Shown: piece by piece, positions 33,809-43,939 of the stretch
How positions within the stretch are numbered: position 1 is the first letter of the stretch
How the letters are laid out: each line of letters begins with the position of its first letter
Source: Streptosporangium canum
GTDB taxonomy: Bacteria; Actinomycetota; Actinomycetes; Streptosporangiales; Streptosporangiaceae
DNA length: 64,000 nt
Reading direction: 5' to 3'
Assembly: GCF_900113865.1 (NCBI RefSeq)
Contig: NZ_FOQY01000008.1
Span: forward strand, 239,496-303,495
Position numbers and translations under genes: made by a program
The notes under the pieces: model-generated
The model's input: the letters and a program-made list of their open reading frames with translations, nothing else
Database searches by the model: none
Told to the model about the DNA's origin: nothing

Positions 33809-36800
33809 TTGAAACTTGTAACCATTGCGCGATTGAGTTCGCTCGTGTCCCCAAGTCACCACCCCCGCATAATGGCCGCGGCCCTGCTCGCCCCGTTACT
33901 CGCGTTCAGCGCGGCAGGACCCGCCCAGGCCGATCCGTCGCCGTCACCCTCACCGACGCGACCGGAGCAGACCCTCGTAGAGGACGCGCCCCAGGCGTCG
34001 TCCTACCAGGCCCCCTCCACGCTGCTCGTCGCCCCCGGCACGCGGCAGCTGGACACGGCCAAGAAGACCCGGCCCGTCGCGCCGGGGATCACCCTCACCT
34101 CCTTCGACCGCTACGACACCGCGGGCTGGCTCCGCGCCGACGCGATCGCCGCGGACCTCACGGCCGGCGCGAGCGTCGACTACGTGTACTCGGGCGAGGT
34201 GTCGAAGACCGAGCCGCTGTCCGGGCCGGCGAAGCGGTCCCGGGCCGTCGCCGCCGTCAACGGCGACTTCTTCGACATCAACAGCTCCGGCGCGGCGCAG
34301 GGCATCGGCATCCACAGCGGAGACCTCGTCCAGACCCCGATCGCGGGACACAACAACGCCGTCGCGGTCACCGCCGACGGGGTCGGACGCGTGCTGCAGA
34401 TGCACTTCGACGGCACCGCGACGCCCGCCGGCGGCACCCCGATCACGCTGACCCAGTTCAACCAGCTCATCCAGGGCAACGGCGTCGGCCTGTTCACCCC
34501 CCTGTGGGGTTCCTACGGCCGCGGGCGCGCGGTCGAGGGCGCGGCCGCGGTCACCGAGGTCGTGCTGGAGGGCGGCGTCGTCACCGAGGTGCGCACCTCC
34601 GCGGGCAGCGGCCCGATCCCGTCGGGCACCGCGATCCTGCTCGGCAGGGACGCCGGAGCGAGCGCGCTCGCCGCGCTGAAGCCGGGCGACCGCGTCGAGG
34701 TGAGATACCAGCCCAAGCCCTCCGAGGGCGGCGCGGTCAGGGCGGCCGTCGGCGGCAGCCAGATCCTCGTCAAGGACGGCGTCGCGCAGACCTCCGCCGA
34801 CACCACCGCCCACCCGCGCACCGCCGTCGGCTTCTCCGCCGACGGCCGGAAGATGTACCTGCTGACGGTCGACGGCAGGCAGGCCGACAGCAGGGGCGTC
34901 ACGCTCACCGAGCTCGGCGCGATGATGGCCGAGCTCGGCGCGCACGACGCGCTGAACCTCGACGGCGGCGGCTCCTCGACGATGCTCGCCCGGGAGCCCG
35001 GCTCCGCCGACGTGCAGGTGGAGAACAGTCCCTCCGACGGCGGCGAGCGGCACGTCCCCAACGGCCTCGCGCTCTACGCGCCCGCGGGCAGCGGCAAGCT
35101 CAAGGGCTTCTGGGTGGAGACGGCCACCGACCCGGCGCGGGCCCCCGGAGCCGGTCCGGTCGGCGGCGGCCGTCCCGACCGCGTCTTCCCGGGTCTCACC
35201 CGCAAGCTCACGGCCGCCGGCTACGACGAGACGTACGGCCCGGCGGCGGGCACCCCGTCCTGGCGGGCCTCCCGGGCGGTGCACGGGCTCGTCGGCCGCG
35301 ACGGCACCTTCCGCGCCCTCGTGCCCGGCCAGACGACCGTCACCGCCTCCCGCGGCGGCGCGAAGGGCGAGATCGCCCTCACCGTCCTGCAGCCCCTCGT
35401 GCGTCTCGGTGCGACGTCCGACCGGGTCGGCCTGGCGGGCACGGACGCCTCGGGCACGTTCGGCGTGGTCGGCTACGACCGCAACGGCAACTCCGCTCCC
35501 GTCGAACCCTCCGACGTGCGGCTCGACTACGACAGGGAACTGCTCGACGTCGCCGCCTCCGAGCACGGCTTCTTCACGGTGAAGGCGAAGAAGGCGACCG
35601 GTTCGGGCCTGGTGACCGTACGGGTCGGCGGTTCGAGCACGGCGGTGCCGGTGACCGTCGGGTACGAGGACGTCCCGGTCGCCGGCTTCGACGACGCGGC
35701 GTCGTGGACGTTCGCGGCCGCGCGTGCGACGGGCTCGCTGTCGGCGGCACCGGGCCAGAGCAGCGGCGGGCTCAAGCTCGCCTACGACTTCGCCCAGTCG
35801 ACGGCGACGCGGGCCGCCTACGCGAACCCGCCCCAGCAGATCACCGTTGCGGGCCAGCCGCAGGCGTTCGGCCTCTGGATCCACTCCAGCGGCAAGGGGG
35901 AGTGGCCGAGCCTGGAGTTCTACGACGCCCAGGGGCAGTCGCAGATCCTCCGCGGCCCGTATCTCACCTGGACGGGCTGGAAGTTCGTCGAGTTCGCGGT
36001 GCCGCCCGGGGTGAACTACCCGCTGAAGCTCCGGCGCTTCTACGTCGCCGAGACCAGGACCGACCAGAAGTACACCGGTGAGATCACGATCGACGGGCTC
36101 GTCGCGAAGGTGCCGCCGTCGGTGGACGCCCCGGCCGCCCCGAAGACGGCCGACCCGGTCATCCGTCCTGGGGCCGAGGTCGCGGCGATGCCGTGGCGGT
36201 TCGCGGTCATGTCGGACGCGCAGTTCGTGGCACGCGCCCCCGACAGCGACATCGTCGCCAACGCCCGCCGCACCCTGCGGGAGATCCGGGCCGCCAAGCC
36301 CGACTTCCTGCTCATCAACGGCGACCTTGTGGACGAGGCGTCGCCGGAGGACTTCGCGCTCGCCAAGCGGATCCTGGACGAAGAGCTCCGCGGCGAGCTG
36401 CCCGTCCACTACGTGCCCGGCAACCACGAGGTCATGGGCGGCAGGATCGACAACTTCACGTCGGTCTTCGGCGACACCTACGGCGGCTTCGACCACAAGG
36501 GGACCCGTTTCGTGACCCTCGACACCTCGCGGCTGAACCTGCGCGGCGGAGGGTTCGAGCAGGTGGCCATGTTGCGTGAGCGTCTCGACGCGGCGGAGAA
36601 GGACCCGTCGGTCGGCTCGGTCGCCGTGCTGTTCCACGTACCGCCGCGCGACCCGACGCCCGGCAAGGGCAGCCAGCTCGGCGACCGCAAGGAGGCCGCG
36701 CTGGTCGAGGGCTGGCTCGCGGACTTCCAGCGCACCACCGGCAAGGGGGTCGCCTACATCGGCGCCCACGTCGGGACCTTCCACGCCTCGCGGGTCGACG

Positions 36801-37288
36801 CCGTGCCGTACTTCATCAACGGCAACTCCGGCAAGAACCCGGCCACGGCGGCCGACGACGGCGGCTTCACCGGCTGGTCCCTGTGGGGGGTCGACCCGGT
36901 GACCGAGCGGGAGGCGGACCACGTCCGGCGCAACTGGTTCGCCGACGCGCCGGCCTGGATCGGCGCGCAGGTCCGCCCGCACGTCGACGCGCTGACCCTC
37001 ACGGTCCCCGCGTCGGTGGAGGTCGGCAAGCCCGGCCAGGTCTCGGCGACCCTGGCGCAGGGCGACCGCGCGGTGCCCGTCGCCTACCCCGCCTCGGCGG
37101 ACTGGTCGGGCTCACCGAACCTTCACATCGGCACCCGCGCCGGCGCGAAGGCGCGCCACGTCGCGGTGCTCGATCCCGCCACCGGGACGCTCACGGCGCT
37201 GCGCGCGGGACAGGTCGTCGTCGCGGTCACCGTGAACGGCGTCACCCGGCAGGCGACGGTCGCACTGTCGGCGCGGGCCGCGGCCTGA
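33809..37288 (+). CDS. Secreted phosphodiester glycosidase-metallophosphoesterase fusion
   Basis: A 1159-residue exported protein. After a signal peptide (MAAALLAPLLAFSAAGPAQA in its core), residues about 100-430 form a NAGPA/DUF2233 phosphodiester alpha-N-acetylglucosaminidase domain with VAAVNGDFFD, GRTAVG-like RTAVGFSADGR and the signature DALNLDGGGSSTML. Ig-like and carbohydrate-binding-like segments follow. Residues about 790-1060 are a calcineurin-like phosphoesterase with INGDLVDE and VPGNHEV; the first metal motif reads SDAQ instead of D-x-H and the last AHVGTFH. The TTG start at 33809 is uncertain. It may first uncap a sugar phosphodiester, for example in teichoic acid, and then release phosphate (inference). 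Confidence 0.85.
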   Translation: MKLVTIARLSSLVSPSHHPRIMAAALLAPLLAFSAAGPAQADPSPSPSPTRPEQTLVEDAPQASSYQAPSTLLVAPGTRQLDTAKKTRPVAPGITLTSFDRYDTAGWLRADAIAADLTAGASVDYVYSGEVSKTEPLSGPAKRSRAVAAVNGDFFDINSSGAAQGIGIHSGDLVQTPIAGHNNAVAVTADGVGRVLQMHFDGTATPAGGTPITLTQFNQLIQGNGVGLFTPLWGSYGRGRAVEGAAAVTEVVLEGGVVTEVRTSAGSGPIPSGTAILLGRDAGASALAALKPGDRVEVRYQPKPSEGGAVRAAVGGSQILVKDGVAQTSADTTAHPRTAVGFSADGRKMYLLTVDGRQADSRGVTLTELGAMMAELGAHDALNLDGGGSSTMLAREPGSADVQVENSPSDGGERHVPNGLALYAPAGSGKLKGFWVETATDPARAPGAGPVGGGRPDRVFPGLTRKLTAAGYDETYGPAAGTPSWRASRAVHGLVGRDGTFRALVPGQTTVTASRGGAKGEIALTVLQPLVRLGATSDRVGLAGTDASGTFGVVGYDRNGNSAPVEPSDVRLDYDRELLDVAASEHGFFTVKAKKATGSGLVTVRVGGSSTAVPVTVGYEDVPVAGFDDAASWTFAAARATGSLSAAPGQSSGGLKLAYDFAQSTATRAAYANPPQQITVAGQPQAFGLWIHSSGKGEWPSLEFYDAQGQSQILRGPYLTWTGWKFVEFAVPPGVNYPLKLRRFYVAETRTDQKYTGEITIDGLVAKVPPSVDAPAAPKTADPVIRPGAEVAAMPWRFAVMSDAQFVARAPDSDIVANARRTLREIRAAKPDFLLINGDLVDEASPEDFALAKRILDEELRGELPVHYVPGNHEVMGGRIDNFTSVFGDTYGGFDHKGTRFVTLDTSRLNLRGGGFEQVAMLRERLDAAEKDPSVGSVAVLFHVPPRDPTPGKGSQLGDRKEAALVEGWLADFQRTTGKGVAYIGAHVGTFHASRVDAVPYFINGNSGKNPATAADDGGFTGWSLWGVDPVTEREADHVRRNWFADAPAWIGAQVRPHVDALTLTVPASVEVGKPGQVSATLAQGDRAVPVAYPASADWSGSPNLHIGTRAGAKARHVAVLDPATGTLTALRAGQVVVAVTVNGVTRQATVALSARAAA

Positions 37289-37340
37289 CCCGGTCCGCCC
37301 CCGGTCCGACCCCGGCCTGATCCCGGCCGATCTGCACACC

Positions 37341-37383
37341 CTGACCCTGCGCGTCCTGCCCGGAGCAGGACGCGCAGGGTCAG
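37341..37383. terminator. Bidirectional terminator, 18-bp perfect stem
   Basis: Arms CTGACCCTGCGCGTCCTG and CAGGACGCGCAGGGTCAG are exact complements around a seven-base loop, midway between the convergent phosphodiester glycosidase and S8 protease genes. Confidence 0.85.
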
Positions 37384-37402
37384 GGGACGCCCGCGGAGGA
37401 GG

Positions 37403-40400
37403 TCAGCGGCCGGGCAGGGCGTAGGCGCGGATCACCTCCTGGGTGATGCCGCCGCCCTGCGCGTCCGACGCGCGCAGCCGCAGCGAGACGGCTCCGGCGC
37501 CCGGTGCGGGCCGCTCCAGCAGCGCCTTGTAGGAGCCGCCGCCCGACGAGGTCAGGCGCCGTACGGCCCGCCAGGTCGCGCCGTCGTCGTAGGAGACCTC
37601 AAGCGAGACGTCCTTGATCGCGCTCGTGGGAGCGCCCGGCTGGTGGCGCAGCGTCAGGCCGATCGACGCCGGGGCGCCGCGGTTCTTCAGGTCGACGGGG
37701 ACGTCGTAGCCGGCGAGCAGCAGGGGGATCACCCCGGTCGCCCCGTCGGCGGTGCGCTCGGAGGTGAACGTCCAGGCCGTCTTCGTCCGGGTGGACAGCT
37801 TCGCCCACGTCGCGCGGTTCTCGATCTCGTACTCGATCCGGTAGTCCGACTTCTCCGGGGGCAGGGTGGCCCGTCCCGAGGGCAGGCCGGTCATCTGGCC
37901 GATCAGCGTCGTGCCCTGGTAGAGGCGGAAGTCGGTGCGCAGGCCCTGCTCGAAGTCACTGGTGTAGGCCGGGCCGAAGTTGCCGCCCGCGTCGACGAAA
38001 CCCTGCATGGAGACGCGCAGCGTGTCCCCCTGCCTGCGCAGCGGGCTGTGCGGGTTGACGCCCGGCACCAGCGGCTGCCTGAACCAGGTCCGGTGGGATT
38101 TCTCCCCTTCCCGGTAGGGGCGGAGCTCGGGGTCGGACAGCTCCACCCGCGGCGTCCGGGGGTGCTCCCACATGTGGTTGTAGGCCAGTTCGGGGGCGCC
38201 CGCCGCGCTGTTCCAGCGGACCTCGGGGTCGGGGGTGACGTAGGTGACCTGGGTCCGCGGGGTCCGGTGCACCGGCCGGTTCGTGGTGAGGGAGGTGGCG
38301 TCCCACGGCTCGAAGGCCCACCGCGCCTCGTTGACCGTCACGTCGTCAGCGAGCTGGCTGTAGAAGTCGGTCTCCTCCCTGGCCAGTGACTTGGCGCGGA
38401 CGACGTAGTGCAGCTTCTCCGGGACCCGGCCCTTCTCACGCAGGAACAGCTCGTACTGGTAGGGGCTGGCGACGACGCCCTCGGCCAGGACGGGGACGGG
38501 CAGGTGCCGCAGCCGGGAGAGCAGCTTGAGGCCCTCCTCCTGCGACAGCCGGACCGTCGGGACGGAGAGCTTCACCCCCGACCCGCCGGGCTCGTTGTCG
38601 ACGCCCGGGCGGTCGTTGTAGATCGCCACCATCCTGGCCCCGGCCGCCGCGGCGCCGTTGGACTGCGCCGAGACCGGGATCCCGTCGGTGCGCCGGATGA
38701 GGGCCAGCTTCCCGCGCAGGTCCTTGCCCTTGAGGTCCTCGGGCCTGCCCTGGCCGGCGTCGGCGAGCTGGAGGAGCGCCGGCCCGTCCAGGCGGGGGAA
38801 CTCGGGGGACAGGTCGCTGAACCAGATCGGGTCGTAGTACTCAGGGTTCAGCGTGATCCCGAGCGCCCGCATCGTGATGGCCGGCGCGTCCAGCCGCCAC
38901 CGGGTGGCGACCGAGAACACGCCCTTGGTGACGCGCCGGGTCGGCTGGATGAAGAGCCGCTCCTCCAGCTGCGCGCCCGGCCTGATGAGGGTGCCGCCGC
39001 GCAGGGCGCCCGCACCCTCGGCCGGCGCCCGGTACCACAGGAGGTGTTCGGCGGCTCCGGTGTTCCGCTTGGTCCTGTGGTCGGGCGTCTCGACGCGCAC
39101 CTCGACGGCCTTGCGGGCGTCGAGCATGACCTCGGTGTTCTTGGTGATGGTCATCTCGGGGTCGCCGACGAGGCTCTCGTTCAGCACCTGCCCGCTCTCG
39201 GTGCTGTCCTGCCATGACGGCGCCGTGAAGATGTGGCCCAGCACGGAGTAGCTCCCCGGCCGCACGCGCAGGCAGGTGCCCGAGCCGTAGCGCTCGTCGG
39301 TGCAGGGGGCGGCGGCGTCGCCGGGCAGCAGGCGTCCGGCGAGGGTGCCGTCATCCAGGTTGAGCACGGTGAAGCCGCCGCGCGCCGGCCGGCCGTCCCG
39401 GGCGATGCCGCTCACGCGGAGCTCGACGCGGGCCTCCCGCACGTCCGCGGTGAGCAGTGTGCGCACGTTCCGGCCCTGGGCCGTGGTGGCGACCAGCTCC
39501 TTCCGGAGGCGCTCCTCAGGGATCTTCGCGGCGTCGAGGGAGACCCGCGCCTCGGCGCTGCCCCCGGCCGGCACGGTGAGCGTCGCCGGGGAGACGGTGA
39601 AGGCGCCGGTGCTCTTCAGGGTCAGCGAGACCGGCGCGCCGGAGAGGTTGCGGTAGGAGACCTGCCGGGTCACGGGGGCGGACCCCGTGGCGGGGCTCTC
39701 GACCGTTCCGAAGTTCACCGACCCCAGGGAGGCCACGACCGGGTCGGCGAGCGCGGCGGCGACGTCGACGCGCCCGCTGCCCTGCTCGTCGACGGAGTTG
39801 CCCTCCTGGTGCCTGGCCGACCCCATCAGCAGGGCCTTGAGCTCGCCGGCCCGGATGCCGGGCCGGGCCTGGCGCAGCAGTGCGGCGGCCCCCGCCACGT
39901 GCGGAGTGGCCATGGACGTGCCGGACAGCCGGGTATGGGAGGCGTCGACCGGCTCGCCGAGGGAGGTCCCCTCCGCCCGCGCCGCGACGATGCCCACGCC
40001 CGGCGCGGTGACGTCGGGCTTGACGGCGCCGTCGGGGCCGACGGGACCGCGGCTGGAGAACTCCGCCAGTCTGTCCTGGGCGTCGACGGCTCCGACGGTC
40101 AGGGCGGCCGGGGCGTCGCCGGGGCTTCCGACGCAGCCGTCACAGCCCAGGTTGCCCGCCGCGATCACGAAGAGCGTGCCGTGCTGTTCGGTGAGACTGT
40201 CCACGGCCTCGGTGAGCGGGCCGCCGGTCTCCGGGCTGCCGAGGCTCATGTTCACGATGTCGGCGTGCTTGTCGGCGGCGGCCCACTCCATGCCGTCGAT
40301 GATCCACGACAGGGCCCCCTCGCCGTCGCCGTTGAGCACCCTGCCGTTGAGCAGCTTGGCGCCCGGCGCGACGCCCTTGAGCCGCCCGCCCGAGGCGGCG

Positions 40401-41260
40401 CCGCTGCCGGCGATGGTGGAGGCCACGTGCGTGCCGTGTCCCTGGGTGTCGCGGACGCTGTTCTCGCCGGTGAAGTCGCGCTCGTCGGCGATCTTTCCGG
40501 CCAGGTCGGGGTGGCGGGAGTCGAACCCGGTGTCGAGCACGGCCACGGTCGTGCCGGATCCGTCGTATCCGGCGGCCCAGGCGGCGGGTGCGGAGATCTG
40601 CGGGACGCTGCGGTCGAGCACGGCCTCCACCCGGCGGTCGAGCCAGATCTTCTCGACGCCGGCGAGCGGCCCGGTCAGGTGTCTGTCACCGGAGCCGCCC
40701 CCGGAGCGGGCGAGTTCGGCCAGCGCCGCGCCGAGCCGTGCCGCCTGCTTCTTGTCCATGGCGGCGCCGGCCCCGCCGATGCTCTCCAGCCGCCGCGTGG
40801 GCTCCGTCGCCGGGACCGCGGGGGCCGCCGCCAGGGAGGCGGGCTCGGTGTAGGTCAGGATGAGCGGGAGGGTGCCGCTGGCCGGGTCGGCGTAGCCCTG
40901 CTCCGCGAGCGCCGTCACGTCGAACAGCTGCGGGTCGAGGCGGCGCGGGACGAGGCTCGCCACGTCGTCCGGGACCACGCTCAGCCTGCCCCCGGTCTCC
41001 AGTGTCTGGAAGGCGGGGACGGAGCCGTCGGCGCGCGGGGCGGCGGTGATCGTCGCGGTCCTGCGGCCGTTCCCCAGCTCGGTGACGTGCACGCGGTCGC
41101 CGGTGACCAGCGTGACGTCGTAGGTGTCCGAGGTGGCCGTGAGCTGGGACGCGGGCGCGGATCCCGCTGGAGCGCGGATGGGACCCGCCGAGGCGGGGAC
41201 ACCCGGTACGACGGCGCACGCCGCCGTCAACGCGACGGCCGTCGCCACCCAACGTCGCAT
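37403..41260 (-). CDS. Large secreted subtilisin-like protease (S8) with PA insertion
   Basis: Secreted subtilase of 1285 residues. A signal peptide (RRWVATAVALTAACAVVPGV) and a propeptide precede the S8 domain, which has Asp in VAVLDTGFDSRHPDL, His in GHGTHVASTIAG, the oxyanion Asn in VIAAGNLGCDG and Ser in LSGTSMATPHVAGAAALL. An Fn3-like segment and a PA-type domain (RTDGIPVSAQSNGAAAAGAR) follow, and the rest is beta-rich and of unknown role. The ATG at 41260 has GGAGG seven bases upstream, so the start 21 bases earlier is rejected. It is much longer than simple subtilisins and likely cell-associated or modular. Confidence 0.92.
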   Translation of the reverse strand: MRRWVATAVALTAACAVVPGVPASAGPIRAPAGSAPASQLTATSDTYDVTLVTGDRVHVTELGNGRRTATITAAPRADGSVPAFQTLETGGRLSVVPDDVASLVPRRLDPQLFDVTALAEQGYADPASGTLPLILTYTEPASLAAAPAVPATEPTRRLESIGGAGAAMDKKQAARLGAALAELARSGGGSGDRHLTGPLAGVEKIWLDRRVEAVLDRSVPQISAPAAWAAGYDGSGTTVAVLDTGFDSRHPDLAGKIADERDFTGENSVRDTQGHGTHVASTIAGSGAASGGRLKGVAPGAKLLNGRVLNGDGEGALSWIIDGMEWAAADKHADIVNMSLGSPETGGPLTEAVDSLTEQHGTLFVIAAGNLGCDGCVGSPGDAPAALTVGAVDAQDRLAEFSSRGPVGPDGAVKPDVTAPGVGIVAARAEGTSLGEPVDASHTRLSGTSMATPHVAGAAALLRQARPGIRAGELKALLMGSARHQEGNSVDEQGSGRVDVAAALADPVVASLGSVNFGTVESPATGSAPVTRQVSYRNLSGAPVSLTLKSTGAFTVSPATLTVPAGGSAEARVSLDAAKIPEERLRKELVATTAQGRNVRTLLTADVREARVELRVSGIARDGRPARGGFTVLNLDDGTLAGRLLPGDAAAPCTDERYGSGTCLRVRPGSYSVLGHIFTAPSWQDSTESGQVLNESLVGDPEMTITKNTEVMLDARKAVEVRVETPDHRTKRNTGAAEHLLWYRAPAEGAGALRGGTLIRPGAQLEERLFIQPTRRVTKGVFSVATRWRLDAPAITMRALGITLNPEYYDPIWFSDLSPEFPRLDGPALLQLADAGQGRPEDLKGKDLRGKLALIRRTDGIPVSAQSNGAAAAGARMVAIYNDRPGVDNEPGGSGVKLSVPTVRLSQEEGLKLLSRLRHLPVPVLAEGVVASPYQYELFLREKGRVPEKLHYVVRAKSLAREETDFYSQLADDVTVNEARWAFEPWDATSLTTNRPVHRTPRTQVTYVTPDPEVRWNSAAGAPELAYNHMWEHPRTPRVELSDPELRPYREGEKSHRTWFRQPLVPGVNPHSPLRRQGDTLRVSMQGFVDAGGNFGPAYTSDFEQGLRTDFRLYQGTTLIGQMTGLPSGRATLPPEKSDYRIEYEIENRATWAKLSTRTKTAWTFTSERTADGATGVIPLLLAGYDVPVDLKNRGAPASIGLTLRHQPGAPTSAIKDVSLEVSYDDGATWRAVRRLTSSGGGSYKALLERPAPGAGAVSLRLRASDAQGGGITQEVIRAYALPGR

Positions 41261-41387
41261 GAACGGACCTCCGAAATTCATATAAGTGGATGGTCCGAAT
41301 TCCTAAAGGTCGCGCTGTGCCGCTGTCCATGATTTTCGACTGGCTGGATCGCGACTTGTCGTAAATCCGCCCCGGAGCCATGCGGCA

Positions 41388-42488
41388 GTGGTCTACGTTC
41401 GGCGTGTGCTCGACTCAGAAGACGGACAACCCCGCCGGGATCCGGCGGCCTGGGACATCCCTCGCGCCCGCCCGGGGACGGCCGACGTGGTGGATCGGCG
41501 GCTTCTCGAGGGGCTCGGGATCACCGCCACCGAGGAGACGGCCTACCGGGCGCTGCTGCGTAACGGACCCTCCTCCCTCGCGGAGCTCGCGGCCGAGGCC
41601 GCCGTCTCCGCCGCGGCCCTCCGCCGTACGGTTCCCCGGCTTGAGGACCTCGGCCTGGTCACCCGCCTCGTCGGCCGGCCCCTGCGGCTGATCGCGACCC
41701 CGCCGCAGGTCGCGGTGGACGCCCTGGTGGCGCGGCGCCAGGAGGAGATCGCCCACAGCAGGATGGCCGCCGCCCTGCTGGCCGTCGAGACCGCCGAGCG
41801 CACCGGGCCGCAGCCGGAGGAGCTTCTGGAGGTCATCACCGGGCAGGCCGCGGTGGCCCGGCGATTCCTCCAGATCGAGCGGGGCGCGACCGAGGAGATG
41901 CTCGTGCTCGTGCATCCGCCGTACGCCATAGACGTCTCCCACGACCTGGAGGAAGAACAGCGGGCGACGCGGCGGCGGGCGGCCACCCGGGCGATCTACG
42001 GCCCCCGGGCGTTCGAGCACCCCGGCCTGTTCGAACACACCCGCCGGGCGATCGCCGACGGCGAGCAGGCGCGCCTGGGCCACGTTCCGGTGAAGCTGGC
42101 CATCGCCGACGGCGCCACCGCCATCCTGCCGCTGGTCTCCGACCAGGACAGGGCCATCGAAAGCGCGCTCGTCGTCCACCCCTCCGCCCTCCTCGACGCC
42201 CTCGTCGGGCTGTTCGAGGTGCTGTGGCGGGCCGCCATCCCGCTGCGTCCCCCCCAAGCAGCCGAGTCGCCGTCCTCGCGGGAGCCGGACGCCTGGCCCG
42301 GCGAGCCCGACGCCGACGTCCTCGCGCTGCTGGCGGCGGGGATGCAGGACGACGCGATCGCGCGGCAGCTCGGTGTCAGCCTGCGCACGGTTCAGCGGCG
42401 GGTGCGGCGGCTCTGCGAACACCTGGGCGCCCGGACCAGGTTCCAGGCGGGCCTGTCCGCCGCACGGCGCAACCTGCTGGACGACTGA
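41388..42488 (+). CDS. TrmB/LuxR-type HTH transcriptional regulator
   Basis: A 366-residue regulator with two HTH elements. The N-terminal winged helix (ITATEETAYRALLRNGPSSL then LEDLGLVTRL) is TrmB-like. The C-terminal element (LLAAGMQDDAIARQLGVSL then RTVQRRVRRL) is LuxR-like and followed by QAGLSAARRNL. The middle resembles the phospholipase-D-like effector region of such proteins. The GTG start at 41388 is weakly supported by GGAG ten bases upstream. It is divergent from the S8 protease and precedes the UPF0261 operon, either of which may be its target. Confidence 0.82.
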   Translation: MVYVRRVLDSEDGQPRRDPAAWDIPRARPGTADVVDRRLLEGLGITATEETAYRALLRNGPSSLAELAAEAAVSAAALRRTVPRLEDLGLVTRLVGRPLRLIATPPQVAVDALVARRQEEIAHSRMAAALLAVETAERTGPQPEELLEVITGQAAVARRFLQIERGATEEMLVLVHPPYAIDVSHDLEEEQRATRRRAATRAIYGPRAFEHPGLFEHTRRAIADGEQARLGHVPVKLAIADGATAILPLVSDQDRAIESALVVHPSALLDALVGLFEVLWRAAIPLRPPQAAESPSSREPDAWPGEPDADVLALLAAGMQDDAIARQLGVSLRTVQRRVRRLCEHLGARTRFQAGLSAARRNLLDD

Positions 42489-42718
42489 CCCACCACGCCC
42501 GGCCCGCCGCGGGACGGTGGGCGGACCGTACGGAGGCTCTCCGGCCAAGGCGGGTCCGCGCCCGATGGTGCGACACCCCGATGACTGGGCATGTCCATGC
42601 CGGGCCCGATGCGGGCCCCCCGCCGGCCATGACCATCTACCGTGTCCGGTGCGCCCGGGTTCCCGATGGTCGCCGGCGCGGCGGGGAAGGTCATCGAACA
42701 GAGGGGGCACGGCGCGAG

Positions 42719-43939
42719 ATGCCGACGATCTGCCTGGTGGGGACACTGGATACCAAGGGCCGGGAGTACGCCTGGCTCCGCGACCGCCTGCGCGACCTCG
42801 GATGCGAGGCCGTCCTGGTCGACGCGGGGGTGGGCCGGGCACAGGTGGACGCCGACGTCGGCAACGACCGCGTGGCCCGGGCCGCCGGAGCCGAGGTCGA
42901 GGCGCTCCGCGCGGCGGGCGACCGGGGCGCGGCCGTCGCAGCGATGGGTGAGGGCGCCGCCGCGATCCTCGCGGAGCTGCACGGCGCGGGCCGGCTCGAC
43001 GCCGTGCTCGCCGTCGGCGGCAGCGGCGGAACCTCGATCGCGGCGCGGGCCGTACGGGATCTGCCGATCGGCCTGCCCAAGCTCATCGTCTCGACCATGG
43101 CCTCCGGTGACGTCTCCCCCTACGTGGGGGCCAAGGACGTGACGCTGATGTACAGCGTCGTCGACATCGCGGGCGTCAACCGGCTCTCCCGGCGCATCCT
43201 CGGCAACGCGGCCGCCGCCGTGGCGGGCATGGCGAGCGCCGCCCTCCCGGCCGGCGCCGAGGACCGCCCGCTCGTCGCCGCGTCGATGTTCGGCGTGACC
43301 ACGCCCGCGGTGGACGCGGCCAGGGAACGCCTGGAGGAGCTCGGCTACGAAACGCTCGTCTTCCACGCGACCGGATCCGGCGGCCGGGCGCTGGAGGGGC
43401 TCGCCGGCAGCGGGCTGCTCGCGGGAGTCCTCGACCTCACCACCACCGAGCTGGCCGACGACCTGGTCGGCGGCGTGCTGTCGGCCGGTCCGGAGCGGCT
43501 GACCGCGGCCGGCGCGGCCGGCGTGCCCCAGGTGGTCGCCCCGGGCGCGCTGGACATGGTCAACTTCGGCCCCCGGGACACCGTGCCCGAACGCTTCGAG
43601 GGACGCACGTTCCACGTGCACAACCCGGCCGTGACGCTGATGCGGACCACGGCCGGGGAGATGGGCGAGCTCGGCCGCCGGGTGGCCGCCAAGCTGCGCG
43701 GGGCGCTCGGTCCGACCGCGCTGTTCGTCCCGCGCGGCGGAGTGTCCGCCCTCGACGCCCCCGGCGCGGCCTTCCACGACCCGAAGGCCGACGAGGCCTG
43801 TTTCGAGGCGCTGTCGGACGGCCTGCGCGGCACGGACGTCGAGGTCGAGGAGCTCGACCTGCACGTCAACGATCCCGGATTCGGCCGCGCCATGGCCGAC
43901 CGGCTGCACCGGATGATCTCCTCGGGAGGGGCGAATTGA
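42719..43939 (+). CDS. UPF0261 / Tm-1-like ATP-binding protein
   Basis: Member of the UPF0261 family, homologous to the N-terminal half of tomato Tm-1, 406 residues. Typical stretches are [59 protein letters not shown] and [17 protein letters not shown]. Bacterial members have no firmly known reaction. The ATG at 42719 matches the conserved family start; the frame is open further upstream without conservation. The stop lies in a TTGA overlap with the next gene, the other Tm-1 half. Confidence 0.85.
   Translation: MPTICLVGTLDTKGREYAWLRDRLRDLGCEAVLVDAGVGRAQVDADVGNDRVARAAGAEVEALRAAGDRGAAVAAMGEGAAAILAELHGAGRLDAVLAVGGSGGTSIAARAVRDLPIGLPKLIVSTMASGDVSPYVGAKDVTLMYSVVDIAGVNRLSRRILGNAAAAVAGMASAALPAGAEDRPLVAASMFGVTTPAVDAARERLEELGYETLVFHATGSGGRALEGLAGSGLLAGVLDLTTTELADDLVGGVLSAGPERLTAAGAAGVPQVVAPGALDMVNFGPRDTVPERFEGRTFHVHNPAVTLMRTTAGEMGELGRRVAAKLRGALGPTALFVPRGGVSALDAPGAAFHDPKADEACFEALSDGLRGTDVEVEELDLHVNDPGFGRAMADRLHRMISSGGAN

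Noticed and set aside
33950..36982. 1010-codon open frame on the minus strand opposite the phosphodiester glycosidase gene
   Set aside because: It is a GC-codon shadow: rich in Gly, Arg, Val and Asp, without any domain, and antisense to a gene with clear NAGPA and phosphoesterase motifs.
37403..41260. Lantibiotic leader peptidase or toxin role for the S8 protease
   Set aside because: No precursor peptide, modification enzyme or transporter gene is nearby; a general exoprotease is the simpler reading.
42489..42718. IclR-type operator before the UPF0261 operon
   Set aside because: No TTCCG-N5-CGGAA match was found there, so this operon is left outside the proposed IclR regulon.
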